Shown piece after piece: positions 7,332 to 18,872 of a DNA stretch of 64,000 nt. Source of the DNA: Pseudomonas baltica (GTDB lineage: Bacteria; Pseudomonadota; Gammaproteobacteria; Pseudomonadales; Pseudomonadaceae); assembly GCF_031880315.1 (NCBI RefSeq), contig NZ_CP134771.1:3622501-3686500 (forward strand), in the 5' to 3' direction. Within the stretch, counting starts at the first letter, position 1; each line of letters begins with the position of its first letter. The position numbers and the translations under genes are program-made. The notes below the pieces were generated by a model. The model had not been told where the DNA came from and did not search any database. It was given only the letters and a program-made list of their open reading frames with translations.

Positions 7332-9440
7332 TCAGGCACGCATGCGAGTGATGCGAATGACGCCGGCCAGGGCGCGCAGTTTCTTGATGACGCGGGCGAG
7401 ATGGATGCGATCGTGCACGCTGACCACTAGCTGTACCACGCTGATGCGGCCGTCACGTTCGTCCATGCTGATTTTTTCGATGTTGCCGTCGGCAGCGTTG
7501 ACGCTGCTGGCCAGAAGGGCGATCAGGCCGCGTTGATGCTCCAGTTCGACGCGCAGCTCGACGTTGAATTCGCCGGTGACGTCCTTGGCCCACGACAGCT
7601 GAATGCACTTCTCGGGATTGTGGCGAATTTCGCTGATATTGCGGCAGTTCTCCAGGTGCACCACCATGCCTTTGCCGGCCGACAGGTGCCCGACGATCGG
7701 GTCGCCCGGGATCGGCGTGCAGCACTTGGCATAGCTGAGCACCAGGCCTTCGGTACCGCGAATGGCCAGCGGTCCTTCCGGATTGGGCAGTTGCTCGCCT
7801 TCGGTGGCCAGCAGGCGCCGCGCGACCACGTAGGCCATGCGGTTGCCCAGGCCGATGTCTTCGAGCAGGTCGTCGATGTGCTCGAGGCGGTATTCGCCGA
7901 GCATCAACAGCACCCGCTCGTGAGGGATCTTGTCCAGCGAGCTTTCGAAGCCGTTGAGCACCTTGTTGAGCAGCCGCTCGCCCAGCGATACCGATTCGGA
8001 GCGGCGTTGCAGCTTGAGGGCGTGGCGGATGTGCGTACGCGCCTTGCCGGTGACCACGAAGTTGAGCCAGGCCGGATTGGGGCGGGCCCCGGGCGCGCTG
8101 ACGATCTCGACCGTGGAACCGCTTTGCAGAGGCTCGGACAGTGGCGCGAGGCGGCGATTGATGCGGCAGGCTATGCAGCTGTTACCGACGTCGGTGTGCA
8201 CTGCGTAGGCGAAGTCGACCGCCGTGGAGCCTTTGGGCAGCTCCATGATGCGGCCTTTGGGCGTGAACACGTAGACCTCGTCCGGGAACAGGTCGATCTT
8301 CACGCTTTCGATGAACTCCAGGGAGTTGCCCGCACGTTGCTGCATTTCCAGCACGCCTTTGACCCATTGGCGAGCGCGGGCATGGGTGCCCTTCGGCTGC
8401 TCGTCGTCACTGGACTTGTACAGCCAGTGGGCGGCGATGCCGTTGTTGGCCATCTCTTCCATCTCGCGGGTGCGGATCTGGATTTCGATGGGCACGCCGT
8501 GCATGCCGAACAGCGTGGTGTGCAGCGACTGGTACCCGTTCGCCTTGGGGATCGCGATGTAATCCTTGAAGCGCCCCGGCAGCGGCTTGTACAGATTGTG
8601 CACGGCGCCTAGCACGCGGTAGCAGGTGTCGACTTTGTCGACGACGATGCGGAAGGCGTACACGTCCATGATCTCGGTGAAGGCGCGACGTTTGCCGCGC
8701 ATCTTCTTGTAGATCCCATAGAGGTGCTTTTGCCGGCCGCTGACGTCGCCTTCGATGCCGTCGACCGCCAGGCAGTGGGCCAGCGATTGCTCGATCTTGG
8801 TGACCAGCTCCTTGCGGTTGCCCCGGGCGCGCTTGACCGCCTGGAAGATGCGCTCGGAACGCATCGGGTACATGGCCTTGAAACCCAGGTCCTCGAACTC
8901 GATACGCACATTGTGCATACCCAGGCGATTGGCGATGGGGGCGTAGATTTCGAGGGTTTCCTTGGCGATGCGTCGGCGTTTTTCGCCTGACAGCACCTCA
9001 AGGGTGCGCATGTTGTGCAAGCGGTCGGCGAGCTTGACCAGGATCACGCGGATGTCCCGCGCCATGGCCATGGCCATTTTCTGGAAATTCTCGGCTTGCG
9101 CCTCGGCCTTGGTCTCGAAGTTCATCTGGGTCAGCTTGCTGACCCCGTCGACCAGTTCGGCCACGGTTTCACCGAACTGTGCGCACAGCGCCTCTTTGGC
9201 GATACCGGTGTCTTCGATGACGTCGTGAAGCATCGCGGCCATCAGGCTCTGATGGTCCATGTGCATGTCGGCAAGGATGTTGGCCACCGCCAGCGGATGC
9301 GTGACGTAGGCTTCGCCACTGCGGCGGCGTTGGCCGTCGTGGGCTTGTTCGGCGTAGAAGTACGCTCGGCGGACCAGATTGACCTGGTCCTTGCCGAGGT
9401 AGGTCGACAAACGATCGGCGAGGTGGTCTATGCTCGGCAA
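7332..9440 (-). CDS. spoT: Bifunctional (p)ppGpp synthetase/hydrolase SpoT
   Basis: SpoT makes and degrades the stringent-response alarmone (p)ppGpp. The 702-residue product has four domains. An HD hydrolase (about residues 20-170, with THPLAVANIL and AMLHDVIEDTG) comes first. The synthetase domain (about 230-350) includes GRQKHLYGIYKKM and YIAIPKANGYQSLHT. A TGS domain follows (about 390-450, VYVFTPKGRIMELPKGSTAVDFAYAVH), and then a C-terminal ACT domain (about 625-700). An intact HD motif and intact synthetase motifs argue for both activities, unlike RelA. It is followed by ridA and preceded by rpoZ, 60 bases away, as in many gammaproteobacteria. Confidence 0.97.
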   Translation of the reverse strand: MPSIDHLADRLSTYLGKDQVNLVRRAYFYAEQAHDGQRRRSGEAYVTHPLAVANILADMHMDHQSLMAAMLHDVIEDTGIAKEALCAQFGETVAELVDGVSKLTQMNFETKAEAQAENFQKMAMAMARDIRVILVKLADRLHNMRTLEVLSGEKRRRIAKETLEIYAPIANRLGMHNVRIEFEDLGFKAMYPMRSERIFQAVKRARGNRKELVTKIEQSLAHCLAVDGIEGDVSGRQKHLYGIYKKMRGKRRAFTEIMDVYAFRIVVDKVDTCYRVLGAVHNLYKPLPGRFKDYIAIPKANGYQSLHTTLFGMHGVPIEIQIRTREMEEMANNGIAAHWLYKSSDDEQPKGTHARARQWVKGVLEMQQRAGNSLEFIESVKIDLFPDEVYVFTPKGRIMELPKGSTAVDFAYAVHTDVGNSCIACRINRRLAPLSEPLQSGSTVEIVSAPGARPNPAWLNFVVTGKARTHIRHALKLQRRSESVSLGERLLNKVLNGFESSLDKIPHERVLLMLGEYRLEHIDDLLEDIGLGNRMAYVVARRLLATEGEQLPNPEGPLAIRGTEGLVLSYAKCCTPIPGDPIVGHLSAGKGMVVHLENCRNISEIRHNPEKCIQLSWAKDVTGEFNVELRVELEHQRGLIALLASSVNAADGNIEKISMDERDGRISVVQLVVSVHDRIHLARVIKKLRALAGVIRITRMRA

Positions 9441-9500
9441 GAGAAAGTCTCCTGTCGATGATCATCGACCTTCGCCTGGCTACGTCGACAGGGCATGGGC

Positions 9501-9764
9501 TTAGATAGCCTCGTTGGCCTCGTCTTCGAAAGCAGCGAAGAGCGGCTCTTCGTCGACGATTTCGGCTTCGGCGATAACGGCGTAGTCGATCAGGCCGGCA
9601 GCGATTTCACGCAGCGCCATTACGGTAGGCTTGTCGTTTTCCCAGGCCAGCTTTGGCTCTTTGCCGCCGGTAGCCAGCTGACGGGCACGCTTGGTAGACA
9701 GCATGACCAGCTCAAAGCGGTTATCCACGTGTTCTAGGCAATCTTCAACGGTTACGCGGGCCAT
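9501..9764 (-). CDS. rpoZ: RNA polymerase omega subunit
   Basis: Omega helps assemble RNA polymerase by binding the beta' subunit and forms part of one ppGpp site. The 87-residue product begins [34 protein letters not shown], the standard omega signature, and ends in an acidic tail. The gene sits between gmk and spoT on the minus strand in the conserved gmk-rpoZ-spoT order. A REPIN separates it from gmk. Identification is secure. Confidence 0.97.
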   Translation of the reverse strand: MARVTVEDCLEHVDNRFELVMLSTKRARQLATGGKEPKLAWENDKPTVMALREIAAGLIDYAVIAEAEIVDEEPLFAAFEDEANEAI

Positions 9765-9888
9765 GGTCTTCCTCGTAGCAAATGCGGTATGCGCGCCGAA
9801 TGGGCGAGCGGACTCGATAGTTTAAAAAATCACCAGCAAATAGGGAAGCTTTTGTTTTTGCTGGGGGCGTGGTCGACTGCGCGGGCCT

Positions 9889-9958
9889 CTTCGCGAGCAA
9901 GCTTTGCTCCTGCAGGTGTACGACGTCACCCTGTGGGAGCGAGCTTTGCCCGCGAAGC
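9889..9958. repeat. REPIN (inverted pair of REP elements)
   Basis: Two REP-like arms, TTCGCGAGCAAGCTTTGCTCC and GGGAGCGAGCTTTGCCCGCGAA, face each other across about 17 bases between gmk and rpoZ. The arms match the other intergenic repeats of the window. Confidence 0.8.
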
Positions 9959-9961
9959 TTC

Positions 9962-11468
<1,507 letters not shown>

Positions 11469-11591
11469 GGGAAGTACCTCGCGCAAGAGTGAAAGCCGAA
11501 CGGCTGCAAAGGCGCGAGATTGTAGCGCACCCCGAGCCTGCCTCCCAATGTGCTGATACAAATCAGTGCACGCCGCCGAGCGGAAACTGCG

Positions 11592-11692
11592 CTTCGTAGC
11601 GAGGGGACTTGGCCCCGATCAGGTGTACCGGATGCCCATGGGGCAGCGATGTGGCCATCGGGGGGGGCGAGCCCCCTCGCTGCAGTTGTGTT
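11592..11692. repeat. Repeat-rich intergenic stretch between yicC and rph
   Basis: The 308 bases between yicC and rph hold no gene. This part has opposed GTAGCGAGGGG...GGCCCCGA and GGGGGCGAGCCCCCTCGCTGCAG motifs, related to the hairpin at 6061, and may be a diverged REPIN of a second family. The last 80 bases hold the rph promoter candidate. Confidence 0.55.
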
Positions 11693-11735
11693 GAGGGGCA
11701 GGCATCTTTAGCGGGCAGGGAAGAGCGCGAGCCCC

Positions 11736-11741
11736 TATAAT
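11736..11741 (+). promoter_or_regulatory. Candidate -10 box for rph
   Basis: A perfect TATAAT lies 36 bases upstream of the rph start. No convincing -35 hexamer stands at 16-18 bases, so only the -10 is claimed. Confidence 0.4.
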
Positions 11742-11776
11742 GTGCGGCAGTTTTAATCCCAGTACAGGTATCCCAG

Positions 11777-12499
11777 ATGAAACGTCCAAGTGGTCGCGTT
11801 GCCGATCAGCTCCGCTCGATCCGCATCACCCGCAACTACACCAAACACGCCGAGGGGTCTGTGCTGGTCGAGTTCGGTGACACCAAGGTCATCTGCACGG
11901 TCAGCGTCGAAAACGGCGTACCGCGCTTCCTCAAAGGCCAGGGTCAAGGTTGGCTGACGGCCGAATACGGCATGCTGCCCCGCGCCACCGGCGAGCGTAA
12001 TCAGCGTGAGGCCAGTCGCGGCAAGCAAGGCGGCCGCACGCTCGAGATCCAGCGCTTGATCGGTCGCTCGTTGCGCGCGGCACTGGACATGAGCAAGCTG
12101 GGTGACGTCACCCTGTACGTCGACTGCGACGTCATCCAGGCCGACGGTGGCACCCGTACCGCGTCCATCACCGGTGCCATGGTGGCGTTGATCGATGCCC
12201 TCAAGGTCATCAAGAAGCGCGGCGGCCTCAAGGGCGGCGATCCGCTCAAGCAGATGATCGCTGCTGTGTCGGTCGGCATGTACCAGGGGGAGCCAGTGCT
12301 CGACCTCGACTACCTGGAAGACTCGGCCGCCGAGACCGACCTCAACGTGGTCATGACCAGCACCGGTGGTTTCATCGAGGTGCAGGGTACCGCTGAAGGT
12401 GCGCCGTTCCAGCCAGAAGAGCTGAACGCCATGCTGGATCTGGCACGCAAGGGCATGAACGAAATTTTCGAGCTGCAGAAGGCCGCTTTGGCTGACTGA
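11777..12499 (+). CDS. rph: Ribonuclease PH
   Basis: RNase PH is a phosphorolytic 3'-5' exoribonuclease that trims tRNA precursors. The 240-residue product begins [13 protein letters not shown] and has [26 protein letters not shown]. The latter carries the conserved arginines for phosphate binding. It also has [13 protein letters not shown] and [21 protein letters not shown]. The length matches the family. It is divergent from yicC and convergent with crc, with a strong bidirectional terminator between them. The order rph-crc-pyrE is a Pseudomonas hallmark. Confidence 0.97.
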   Translation: MKRPSGRVADQLRSIRITRNYTKHAEGSVLVEFGDTKVICTVSVENGVPRFLKGQGQGWLTAEYGMLPRATGERNQREASRGKQGGRTLEIQRLIGRSLRAALDMSKLGDVTLYVDCDVIQADGGTRTASITGAMVALIDALKVIKKRGGLKGGDPLKQMIAAVSVGMYQGEPVLDLDYLEDSAAETDLNVVMTSTGGFIEVQGTAEGAPFQPEELNAMLDLARKGMNEIFELQKAALAD

Positions 12500-12526
12500 C
12501 TGCGGGCGTTGAACGCTGATCTTTGA

Positions 12527-12554
12527 CCTGTGGGCGCAAGACCGCTCCCACAGG
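12527..12554. repeat. Perfect 8-bp hairpin downstream of rph
   Basis: CCTGTGGG and CCCACAGG pair around a 12-base loop. The arms are the outer part of the local REP sequence, so this looks like a compact REP remnant. Confidence 0.6.
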
Positions 12555-12576
12555 GTGAGGTGCAGCACTGGCCCAC

Positions 12577-12612
12577 AAAAAAACCGACGCTTTCAAGGGC
12601 GTCGGTTTTTTT
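12577..12612. terminator. Bidirectional rho-independent terminator between rph and crc
   Basis: A 14-base perfect stem (A7 CCGACGC pairing with GCGTCGG T7) has an 8-base loop and A/T tracts on both sides. It is placed exactly between the convergent rph and crc stops and can end both transcripts. Confidence 0.92.
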
Positions 12613-12626
12613 ATGCGTGCAGTCAA

Positions 12627-13406
12627 TCAGATGGTCAGTGTCCAGTCGTAATCGACGATCAGCGGCGCATGTTGCGAGAAGCGCGGCTGACGCGGATGAC
12701 GGGCGCTGCGCACGAAGCGGCGCAGGCCGGGGGTGAGGATCTGGTAATCGAAGCGCCAGCCGAGGTTGAGCATCTCGGCCTGCTCGCTGTCTGGCCACCA
12801 GCTGTACTGCTCACCTTCGCGGCTGACTTCGCGCAGCGCATCGACATAGCCCATGTTGCCGACCATTTCATCCATCCACGCGCGTTCAGGCGCAAGGAAG
12901 CCGGGCGACTGTTGGCTGTCGCGCCAGTTCTTGACGTCGAGCTTCTGCTGCGAAACATACAGCGAGCCGCAATAGATGTATTCGCGGCGTTTACGGCGCT
13001 GTTTGTCCAGATAGCGACCGAAGTCGTCCATCAGCTTGAATTTCTGGTTCAAGTCTTCATCGCCGTTTTGTCCGGACGGGAAGAGCAAGGTCGCAATACT
13101 GACCTTATCGAAGTCAGCTTGCAGGTATCGGCCATAACGGTCGGCTGTTTCGAAACCCAAACCGTTGATGATCGCCTTCGGCTGCAGGCGCGAATAAAGT
13201 GCAACGCCCCCTTGAGCAGGCACTTCGGCATCGGCTGCGTACAGGAAATAGCCATCCAGCTGATAGGCTGAATCGTCCAGTTCGAAGGCCGAGGCGCGAG
13301 TATCCTGCACGCAGATGACATCGGCATTCTGGGCTTGTAGCCAGCTGAGCAAACCGCGCTCGACTGCCGCCTGAATGCCATTCACGTTCACACTGATTAT
13401 CCGCAT
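12627..13406 (-). CDS. crc: Catabolite repression control protein Crc
   Basis: Crc acts with Hfq to repress translation of mRNAs for non-preferred carbon sources, and it is relieved by CrcZ-type small RNAs. The 259-residue product has the exonuclease III/EEP fold (MRIISVNVNGIQAAVERG; YIYCGSLYV; DYDWTLTI at the end). Several ExoIII catalytic residues are replaced: the DxN of the product strand reads CGSLYV and the terminal SDH is missing. This separates Crc from true XthA. The position between rph and pyrE is the known location of crc in P. aeruginosa and P. putida. The ATG at 13406 gives the usual length. It probably controls several catabolic clusters in this window. Confidence 0.96.
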   Translation of the reverse strand: MRIISVNVNGIQAAVERGLLSWLQAQNADVICVQDTRASAFELDDSAYQLDGYFLYAADAEVPAQGGVALYSRLQPKAIINGLGFETADRYGRYLQADFDKVSIATLLFPSGQNGDEDLNQKFKLMDDFGRYLDKQRRKRREYIYCGSLYVSQQKLDVKNWRDSQQSPGFLAPERAWMDEMVGNMGYVDALREVSREGEQYSWWPDSEQAEMLNLGWRFDYQILTPGLRRFVRSARHPRQPRFSQHAPLIVDYDWTLTI

Positions 13407-13487
13407 AAATGGCCCCATAAATCTCGTGCGTGTATGATACCCGAGCTCAACTTAATTAGCTAAATCCGTAGTGTCCGGGACTTTTAA

Positions 13488-14129
13488 ATGCACGCCTATC
13501 AGCGCGACTTCATTCGATTTGCCATTGACCGCGGCGTGCTGCGCTTTGGCCAGTTCACCCTGAAATCAGGGCGTACCAGCCCTTATTTCTTTAACGCGGG
13601 GTTGTTCAATAGTGGTTCGGCGTTGGCGAAACTGGGGCGCTTTTATGCCGCAGCCATCGTCGAGAGCGGGATCTCTTTCGACGTGTTGTTCGGCCCGGCC
13701 TACAAAGGTATTCCACTGGCGGCGGCCACGGCGGTGGCCCTGGCGGAGCATCACGACATCGATACGCCGTGGTGTTTCAACCGCAAGGAAGCCAAGGATC
13801 ACGGCGAGGGCGGCAGCCTGGTCGGCGCGCCATTGGCTGGCGATGTGTTGATCATCGACGACGTGATCACCGCCGGCACCGCCATCCGCGAGGTCATGCA
13901 GATCATCCAGGGCGCCAATGCCAAGGCTTGCGGCGTGCTGATCGCGCTCAATCGCCAGGAGCGCGGCAACGGCGAGTTGTCCGCTATCCAGGAAGTCGAG
14001 CGCGATTTCGCCATCCCGGTCGTGAGCATCGTCTCGCTGAATCAGGTGCTGGAGTTCCTCGCCGACGACCCGCAGCTCAAGCAGCACCTGCCGACCGTCG
14101 AGGCTTATCGCGCGCAATACGGTATCTGA
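13488..14129 (+). CDS. pyrE: Orotate phosphoribosyltransferase
   Basis: PyrE converts orotate and PRPP to orotidine 5'-phosphate in pyrimidine synthesis. The 213-residue product has [16 protein letters not shown] near the start and the orotate/PRPP flexible-loop segment [16 protein letters not shown] at about residues 97-112. The PRPP motif [14 protein letters not shown] lies at about residues 121-134. It is divergent from crc across an 81-base gap that must contain both promoters. The next gene starts three bases after its stop codon. Assignment is secure. Confidence 0.97.
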   Translation: MHAYQRDFIRFAIDRGVLRFGQFTLKSGRTSPYFFNAGLFNSGSALAKLGRFYAAAIVESGISFDVLFGPAYKGIPLAAATAVALAEHHDIDTPWCFNRKEAKDHGEGGSLVGAPLAGDVLIIDDVITAGTAIREVMQIIQGANAKACGVLIALNRQERGNGELSAIQEVERDFAIPVVSIVSLNQVLEFLADDPQLKQHLPTVEAYRAQYGI

Positions 14130-14132
14130 TCG

Positions 14133-14741
14133 GTGTTCGTGGCCCGCGCCCTCAGGACCTTGCTGCTGATTGCGCCACTGGCGACTGCCTGTGCCTGGGC
14201 CGCGGACAAGCCGACTATCCAGCTGTACCGGTACGTCGACAGCCGCGGCGTCACCGTGCTGGACACCCAAGGGGTGCCCCCGGAGTACGTTGCCAAGGGT
14301 TACCAGATTCTCAATCAGCAGGGGCGGGTCATCCAGACCATCCCACCGGCGCCCACTGCTGAAGAGATCAAGCGCCAGGACGCGCTCAAGGCCCAGGCCG
14401 ACGCTGACGCTCAGCTGTTGCACCTGTTCCCGAGCCTGCAGGAGCTGGATCACGGGCATATGCGCGAACAGAGCGAGCTGGATACGCGCATTGCCGTCGC
14501 CAAGAACAGCCTGGACAGCCTGCAGTTGCAGCAGACCAGCCTGCTGACCCAGGCCGCCGCCCAGCAGCGCGCCTCGCAGCCGGTGCAAGCGTCACTTGTC
14601 GAGCAGTTGAAGAGTATCGATAGCGAGCGCGCGAGCCTGAACGCGCAGATGGTCAAATACCAGCAGCAGAAGATCGACAGCGACAAGCAGTACGCCGTCT
14701 ACCGCGCCCGACTGGTGCAGTTGCTGGGGGATGGGCAGTAG
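14133..14741 (+). CDS. Secreted DUF4124-domain protein
   Basis: The 202-residue product starts at GTG 14133 with an N-terminal signal peptide (RALRTLLLIAPLATACAWA, cleavage near residue 23). It is followed by a DUF4124-like domain (YRYVDSRGVTVLDTQGVPPEYVAKGYQILN), then a long alpha-helical, coiled-coil-prone region rich in Gln, Leu and Ala (residues 75-195). This architecture suggests a periplasmic structural or envelope-associated protein, but the role is unknown. Its start is three bases after the pyrE stop, so it is translated from the pyrE message. No catalytic residues are recognised. Confidence 0.82.
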   Translation: MFVARALRTLLLIAPLATACAWAADKPTIQLYRYVDSRGVTVLDTQGVPPEYVAKGYQILNQQGRVIQTIPPAPTAEEIKRQDALKAQADADAQLLHLFPSLQELDHGHMREQSELDTRIAVAKNSLDSLQLQQTSLLTQAAAQQRASQPVQASLVEQLKSIDSERASLNAQMVKYQQQKIDSDKQYAVYRARLVQLLGDGQ

Positions 14742-14767
14742 TTTCTTGCGCTGATCTTCAGGGCCTT

Positions 14768-14826
14768 TTCGCGAGCCAGCTTTGCTCCCACACTGCAGCC
14801 GTTGGGAGCAAGGCCTGCCCGCGAAG
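14768..14826. repeat. REPIN between convergent genes
   Basis: Arms TTCGCGAGCCAGCTTTGCTCC and GGGAGCAAGGCCTGCCCGCGAA are inverted around a short centre. It sits between the DUF4124 gene and the end of argB. Confidence 0.8.
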
Positions 14827-14849
14827 AAGCACTCAAGCCTTTCGCAGGA

Positions 14850-15776
<927 letters not shown>

Positions 15777-18356
15777 TCAGAAGGGTAGGTTCAAGTCGGG
15801 TGCGACATGGTGCAGCTGCATGCGGAAGACGTTCTGGATGCGTTCGAGTTCAGCTTGATCTTCGGCTTCGAAACGCAGTACCAGCACGGGCGTGGTATTG
15901 GATGCACGCACCAGCCCCCAACCGCGAGGATAGTCGACCCGAACCCCATCGAGGGTGGTCAGATTGGCTTCGCCCCATTGCGCGTCGCGTTGCAGCGCTT
16001 CAATGATGCTGAATTTACCCTCATCGGTCACATCGATGTTGATTTCGGGGGTGGAAATATCGTCCGGGAAGGCGGCGAACAGTTGCTCGGCACTGGATTT
16101 TGCCTGGCTGAGGATTTCCAGCAGGCGCGCGGCGCTGTACAGGCCGTCGTCGAAGCCGAACCAGCGCTCCTTGAAGAAAATATGCCCGCTCATCTCCCCG
16201 GCCAACAGGGCACCGCTGAGTTTCATCTGCTTCTTGATCAGCGAGTGGCCGGTTTTCCACATGACCGGGCGGCCGCCATTTTCCTTGATCAGCGGCGTCA
16301 GGCGGCGGGTGCATTTGACGTCGAAGATGATGTCGGCGCCGGGGTTGCGCGCCAGCACGTCCTTCGCGAACAGCATCAGCAGTCGATCAGGATAGATGAT
16401 GGTGCCGGCATTGGTGACCACGCCGACGCGGTCGCCATCACCGTCGAAGGCCAGGCCGACGTCGGCGCCGGATTCACGCACCTTGGCGATCAGGTCGGCA
16501 AGGTTCTCCGGCTTGCCTGGGTCCGGGTGATGGTTGGGGAAGTTGCCATCGACTTCGCAGAACAACGGAATCACTTCGCAGCCCAGCGCCTCGATCAGTT
16601 GCGGGGCGATCACCCCGGCCGCGCCGTTGCCACAATCCACCACGACTTTGAGGCGCCGGGCGACGACGATATCCTTGGTGATGGTCTCGAAATAGCGCGG
16701 CAGGATGTCGACCTGGCTGACGCTGCCTTGGCCTTTGGGCAGGGCGTTGATGCGGATGCGCGTGTGCAGCGCGGTGATCTGATCGTTGGCCAGGGTGTCG
16801 CCGGCGATGACGATCTTGAAGCCGTTGTAGTTGGCCGGGTTGTGACTGCCGGTGAGCATCACCGCCGATTTGCCTTCGAGCACGTTGGCTGCGTAATACA
16901 GCGCCGGAGTCGGCACCAGGCCGACATCGGTGACGTGGCAGCCGCTGTCGTGCAGGCCTTGAATCAACTGTTGCACCAGCATCGGCCCGGACAGGCGCCC
17001 GTCGCGGCCGACGCAGACGTTGGCTTCGTCGAGCGCGAGGCTCTGGGCGCCGACCGCGCGGCCAATCCAGTAGGCGGTTTCTGCGGTCAGGGTGGTGCCC
17101 ACCACGCCGCGAATGTCGTAAGCGCGGAAGATGCTCAAGGGTAGAGCCGGCGGCAAGTCGTCGGCGCTGGCGGTGCTTGCTGCACCCGGCTCGGGCTCGG
17201 GGTGATCCGGTTCAAGGATATCGATATCGAGAATGTCGCTGTCCTGGAAAGTCGGGTCAAGCCAGGCGGGCGCGGGGGTATCCGGCAATTCGGTCGGCTT
17301 CTTGCCCACGGGCGCGGGTTTGTCGCGTAACGAGAAGCGCGCCAGGCTCTGAGCCAGGCCGTTGAGCTCCGACAGGCTGAGGCTGAAGGATTTGACTGCC
17401 TTGCCGCCGGAGAGCTCCTGCAGCAATTGCGACAGCTGGTGGGCGTCGGCCTCTACCTGCTTGCGCAAGCGTCGGCAGGTCAGGGTGAGGCCGGCCCACA
17501 GCGCGGCGATGGCGATCAGCAGGGCGACCCCCAGCATGCCGACCGAGAGCCATGGCGTCTTGTAGTCGAATGCCGAGCCCGGGGTGAACTCCAGGGACCA
17601 GTTGCGCGAGCCGGTTTGCGTCAGATAATGGTTGTTGGAGCTGCTGGTGCCCAGTTCGAAGAGCACCTGCGGCGTCTCTTGGTTGAAGCGCTGCAGCAGG
17701 CGGAAGGCGCCTATGGACGGCGCGCTGGTCACGGAGAAGGCTTGTTGCAGTGGCTCGACCAGCTTTTGCAGGTCGACCGCGATCAGCAGGGTGCCGAGGA
17801 CTTGCTGTCCTGGCACGGCGCGAATGGGCGCAACGCTGTAGGCGATCCAGCGCTGGCCGATCTTCTGCGCTTCGAGGGGCGGTGGCGGCCCCACTTCCGC
17901 CTGGTTGAGCATGTCCAGCCCCGCATAGTTCATCGGCGCGGCGCGGCTGTCGTCTATCTGGCCCTGTTTGCGCCAGTTGATCTGGGCATCGACCAGGTCG
18001 CCCCAGCTCATGATCTGCGCCTCGGCCGCGCGCAGGGCAGCTGGGTCCTTGCCCTGCACGGCCTCAATGACCGCGGCGCCCTGAGCATAGGTCGCGGTGC
18101 GGGTCGCCAGTTGCGCTGCCGCCTGCTCGAGTTTTTCGGCGCCGATCGTGGCGACGTTGTGGGCGGTCTTGTCGAGGTCGGCTTGCGAGGGCTGGTCGGG
18201 ATCGCTCACCCACGCCAGTGCGGCGGCTATCAACAGACCAGCAATGGCCAGCACAAAGCCGGGGCGCACCAGGTCGAAGCTGGTCTTCATAGCCTTGGCC
18301 TGACTGTCGTCCGGCGCTGCTATCGGTGATTTGGCACTGCGCGTGAAGCCTTTCAC
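15777..18356 (-). CDS. algC: Phosphomannomutase/phosphoglucomutase AlgC with N-terminal membrane domain
   Basis: AlgC interconverts hexose 6- and 1-phosphates for alginate, LPS and rhamnolipid precursors. The product is about 859 residues. The C-terminal 460 or so are the mutase, starting at LPLSIFRAYDIRGVVG. It has the phosphoserine loop VMLTGSHNPANYNG, the metal loop DGDGDRVG and EMSGHIFFKERWFGFDDG. The N-terminal 400 hold a membrane span (FVLAIAGLLIAAALAW), a periplasmic region, a second span (VGMLGVALLIAIAALWAGL) and a Pro/Glu-rich linker. This resembles a receptor-like sensor half fused to a cytosolic enzyme. I chose GTG at 18356, as GGAG lies seven bases upstream; a TTG five codons earlier and an ATG at 18290 are alternatives. 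Confidence 0.93.
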   Translation of the reverse strand: MKGFTRSAKSPIAAPDDSQAKAMKTSFDLVRPGFVLAIAGLLIAAALAWVSDPDQPSQADLDKTAHNVATIGAEKLEQAAAQLATRTATYAQGAAVIEAVQGKDPAALRAAEAQIMSWGDLVDAQINWRKQGQIDDSRAAPMNYAGLDMLNQAEVGPPPPLEAQKIGQRWIAYSVAPIRAVPGQQVLGTLLIAVDLQKLVEPLQQAFSVTSAPSIGAFRLLQRFNQETPQVLFELGTSSSNNHYLTQTGSRNWSLEFTPGSAFDYKTPWLSVGMLGVALLIAIAALWAGLTLTCRRLRKQVEADAHQLSQLLQELSGGKAVKSFSLSLSELNGLAQSLARFSLRDKPAPVGKKPTELPDTPAPAWLDPTFQDSDILDIDILEPDHPEPEPGAASTASADDLPPALPLSIFRAYDIRGVVGTTLTAETAYWIGRAVGAQSLALDEANVCVGRDGRLSGPMLVQQLIQGLHDSGCHVTDVGLVPTPALYYAANVLEGKSAVMLTGSHNPANYNGFKIVIAGDTLANDQITALHTRIRINALPKGQGSVSQVDILPRYFETITKDIVVARRLKVVVDCGNGAAGVIAPQLIEALGCEVIPLFCEVDGNFPNHHPDPGKPENLADLIAKVRESGADVGLAFDGDGDRVGVVTNAGTIIYPDRLLMLFAKDVLARNPGADIIFDVKCTRRLTPLIKENGGRPVMWKTGHSLIKKQMKLSGALLAGEMSGHIFFKERWFGFDDGLYSAARLLEILSQAKSSAEQLFAAFPDDISTPEINIDVTDEGKFSIIEALQRDAQWGEANLTTLDGVRVDYPRGWGLVRASNTTPVLVLRFEAEDQAELERIQNVFRMQLHHVAPDLNLPF

Positions 18357-18412
18357 ATAACGTCTCCGCAAATATCAACCAAGGTGTGCAGTGCCGCGGT
18401 TCGTGGCGTGGC

Positions 18413-18868
18413 TCAGTGGCTTCCCGAGTGTCCGAAACCGCCGGTACCGCGCTGGCTTTCGTCAAAGGCCTCGACCAGCTCGAAGGACGCTTGTACGACC
18501 GGTACCAGTACCAGTTGGGCGATACGCTCGCCGACGACGATGTTGAACGCCGTTTGCCCGCGATTCCAGCACGACACCATCAGCTCGCCTTGGTAGTCGG
18601 AGTCGATCAGACCGACCAGGTTGCCCAATACGATGCCATGTTTGTGGCCCAGGCCAGAGCGCGGCAGGATCAGCGCCGCCAGGCCTGGATCACCGATGTA
18701 CACCGACAGTCCGGTGGGGATGAGCAGCGTCTGACCCGGGGCGAGTACGGTGTCTTGCTGGAGCATGGCGCGCAGATCGAGGCCGGCGGAGCCTGGGGTC
18801 GCGTGCTGTGGCAGCGGGAATTCGCTGCCGATGCGTGGGTCGAGAATCTTGGCTTGCAGAGCGTGCAT
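18413..18868 (-). CDS. dut: dUTP diphosphatase
   Basis: Dut hydrolyses dUTP to dUMP and keeps uracil out of DNA. The 151-residue trimeric-type enzyme shows the conserved motifs in order: [51 protein letters not shown], and the C-terminal arm [12 protein letters not shown], which closes over the active site. It starts four bases after coaBC ends and is clearly in the same transcript. Identification is secure. Confidence 0.97.
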   Translation of the reverse strand: MHALQAKILDPRIGSEFPLPQHATPGSAGLDLRAMLQQDTVLAPGQTLLIPTGLSVYIGDPGLAALILPRSGLGHKHGIVLGNLVGLIDSDYQGELMVSCWNRGQTAFNIVVGERIAQLVLVPVVQASFELVEAFDESQRGTGGFGHSGSH

Positions 18869-18872
18869 GGGG

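Noticed and set aside
12627..13406. Annotation as exonuclease III (XthA)
   Set aside because: The sequence follows Crc, with catalytic EEP residues replaced, and lies between rph and pyrE.
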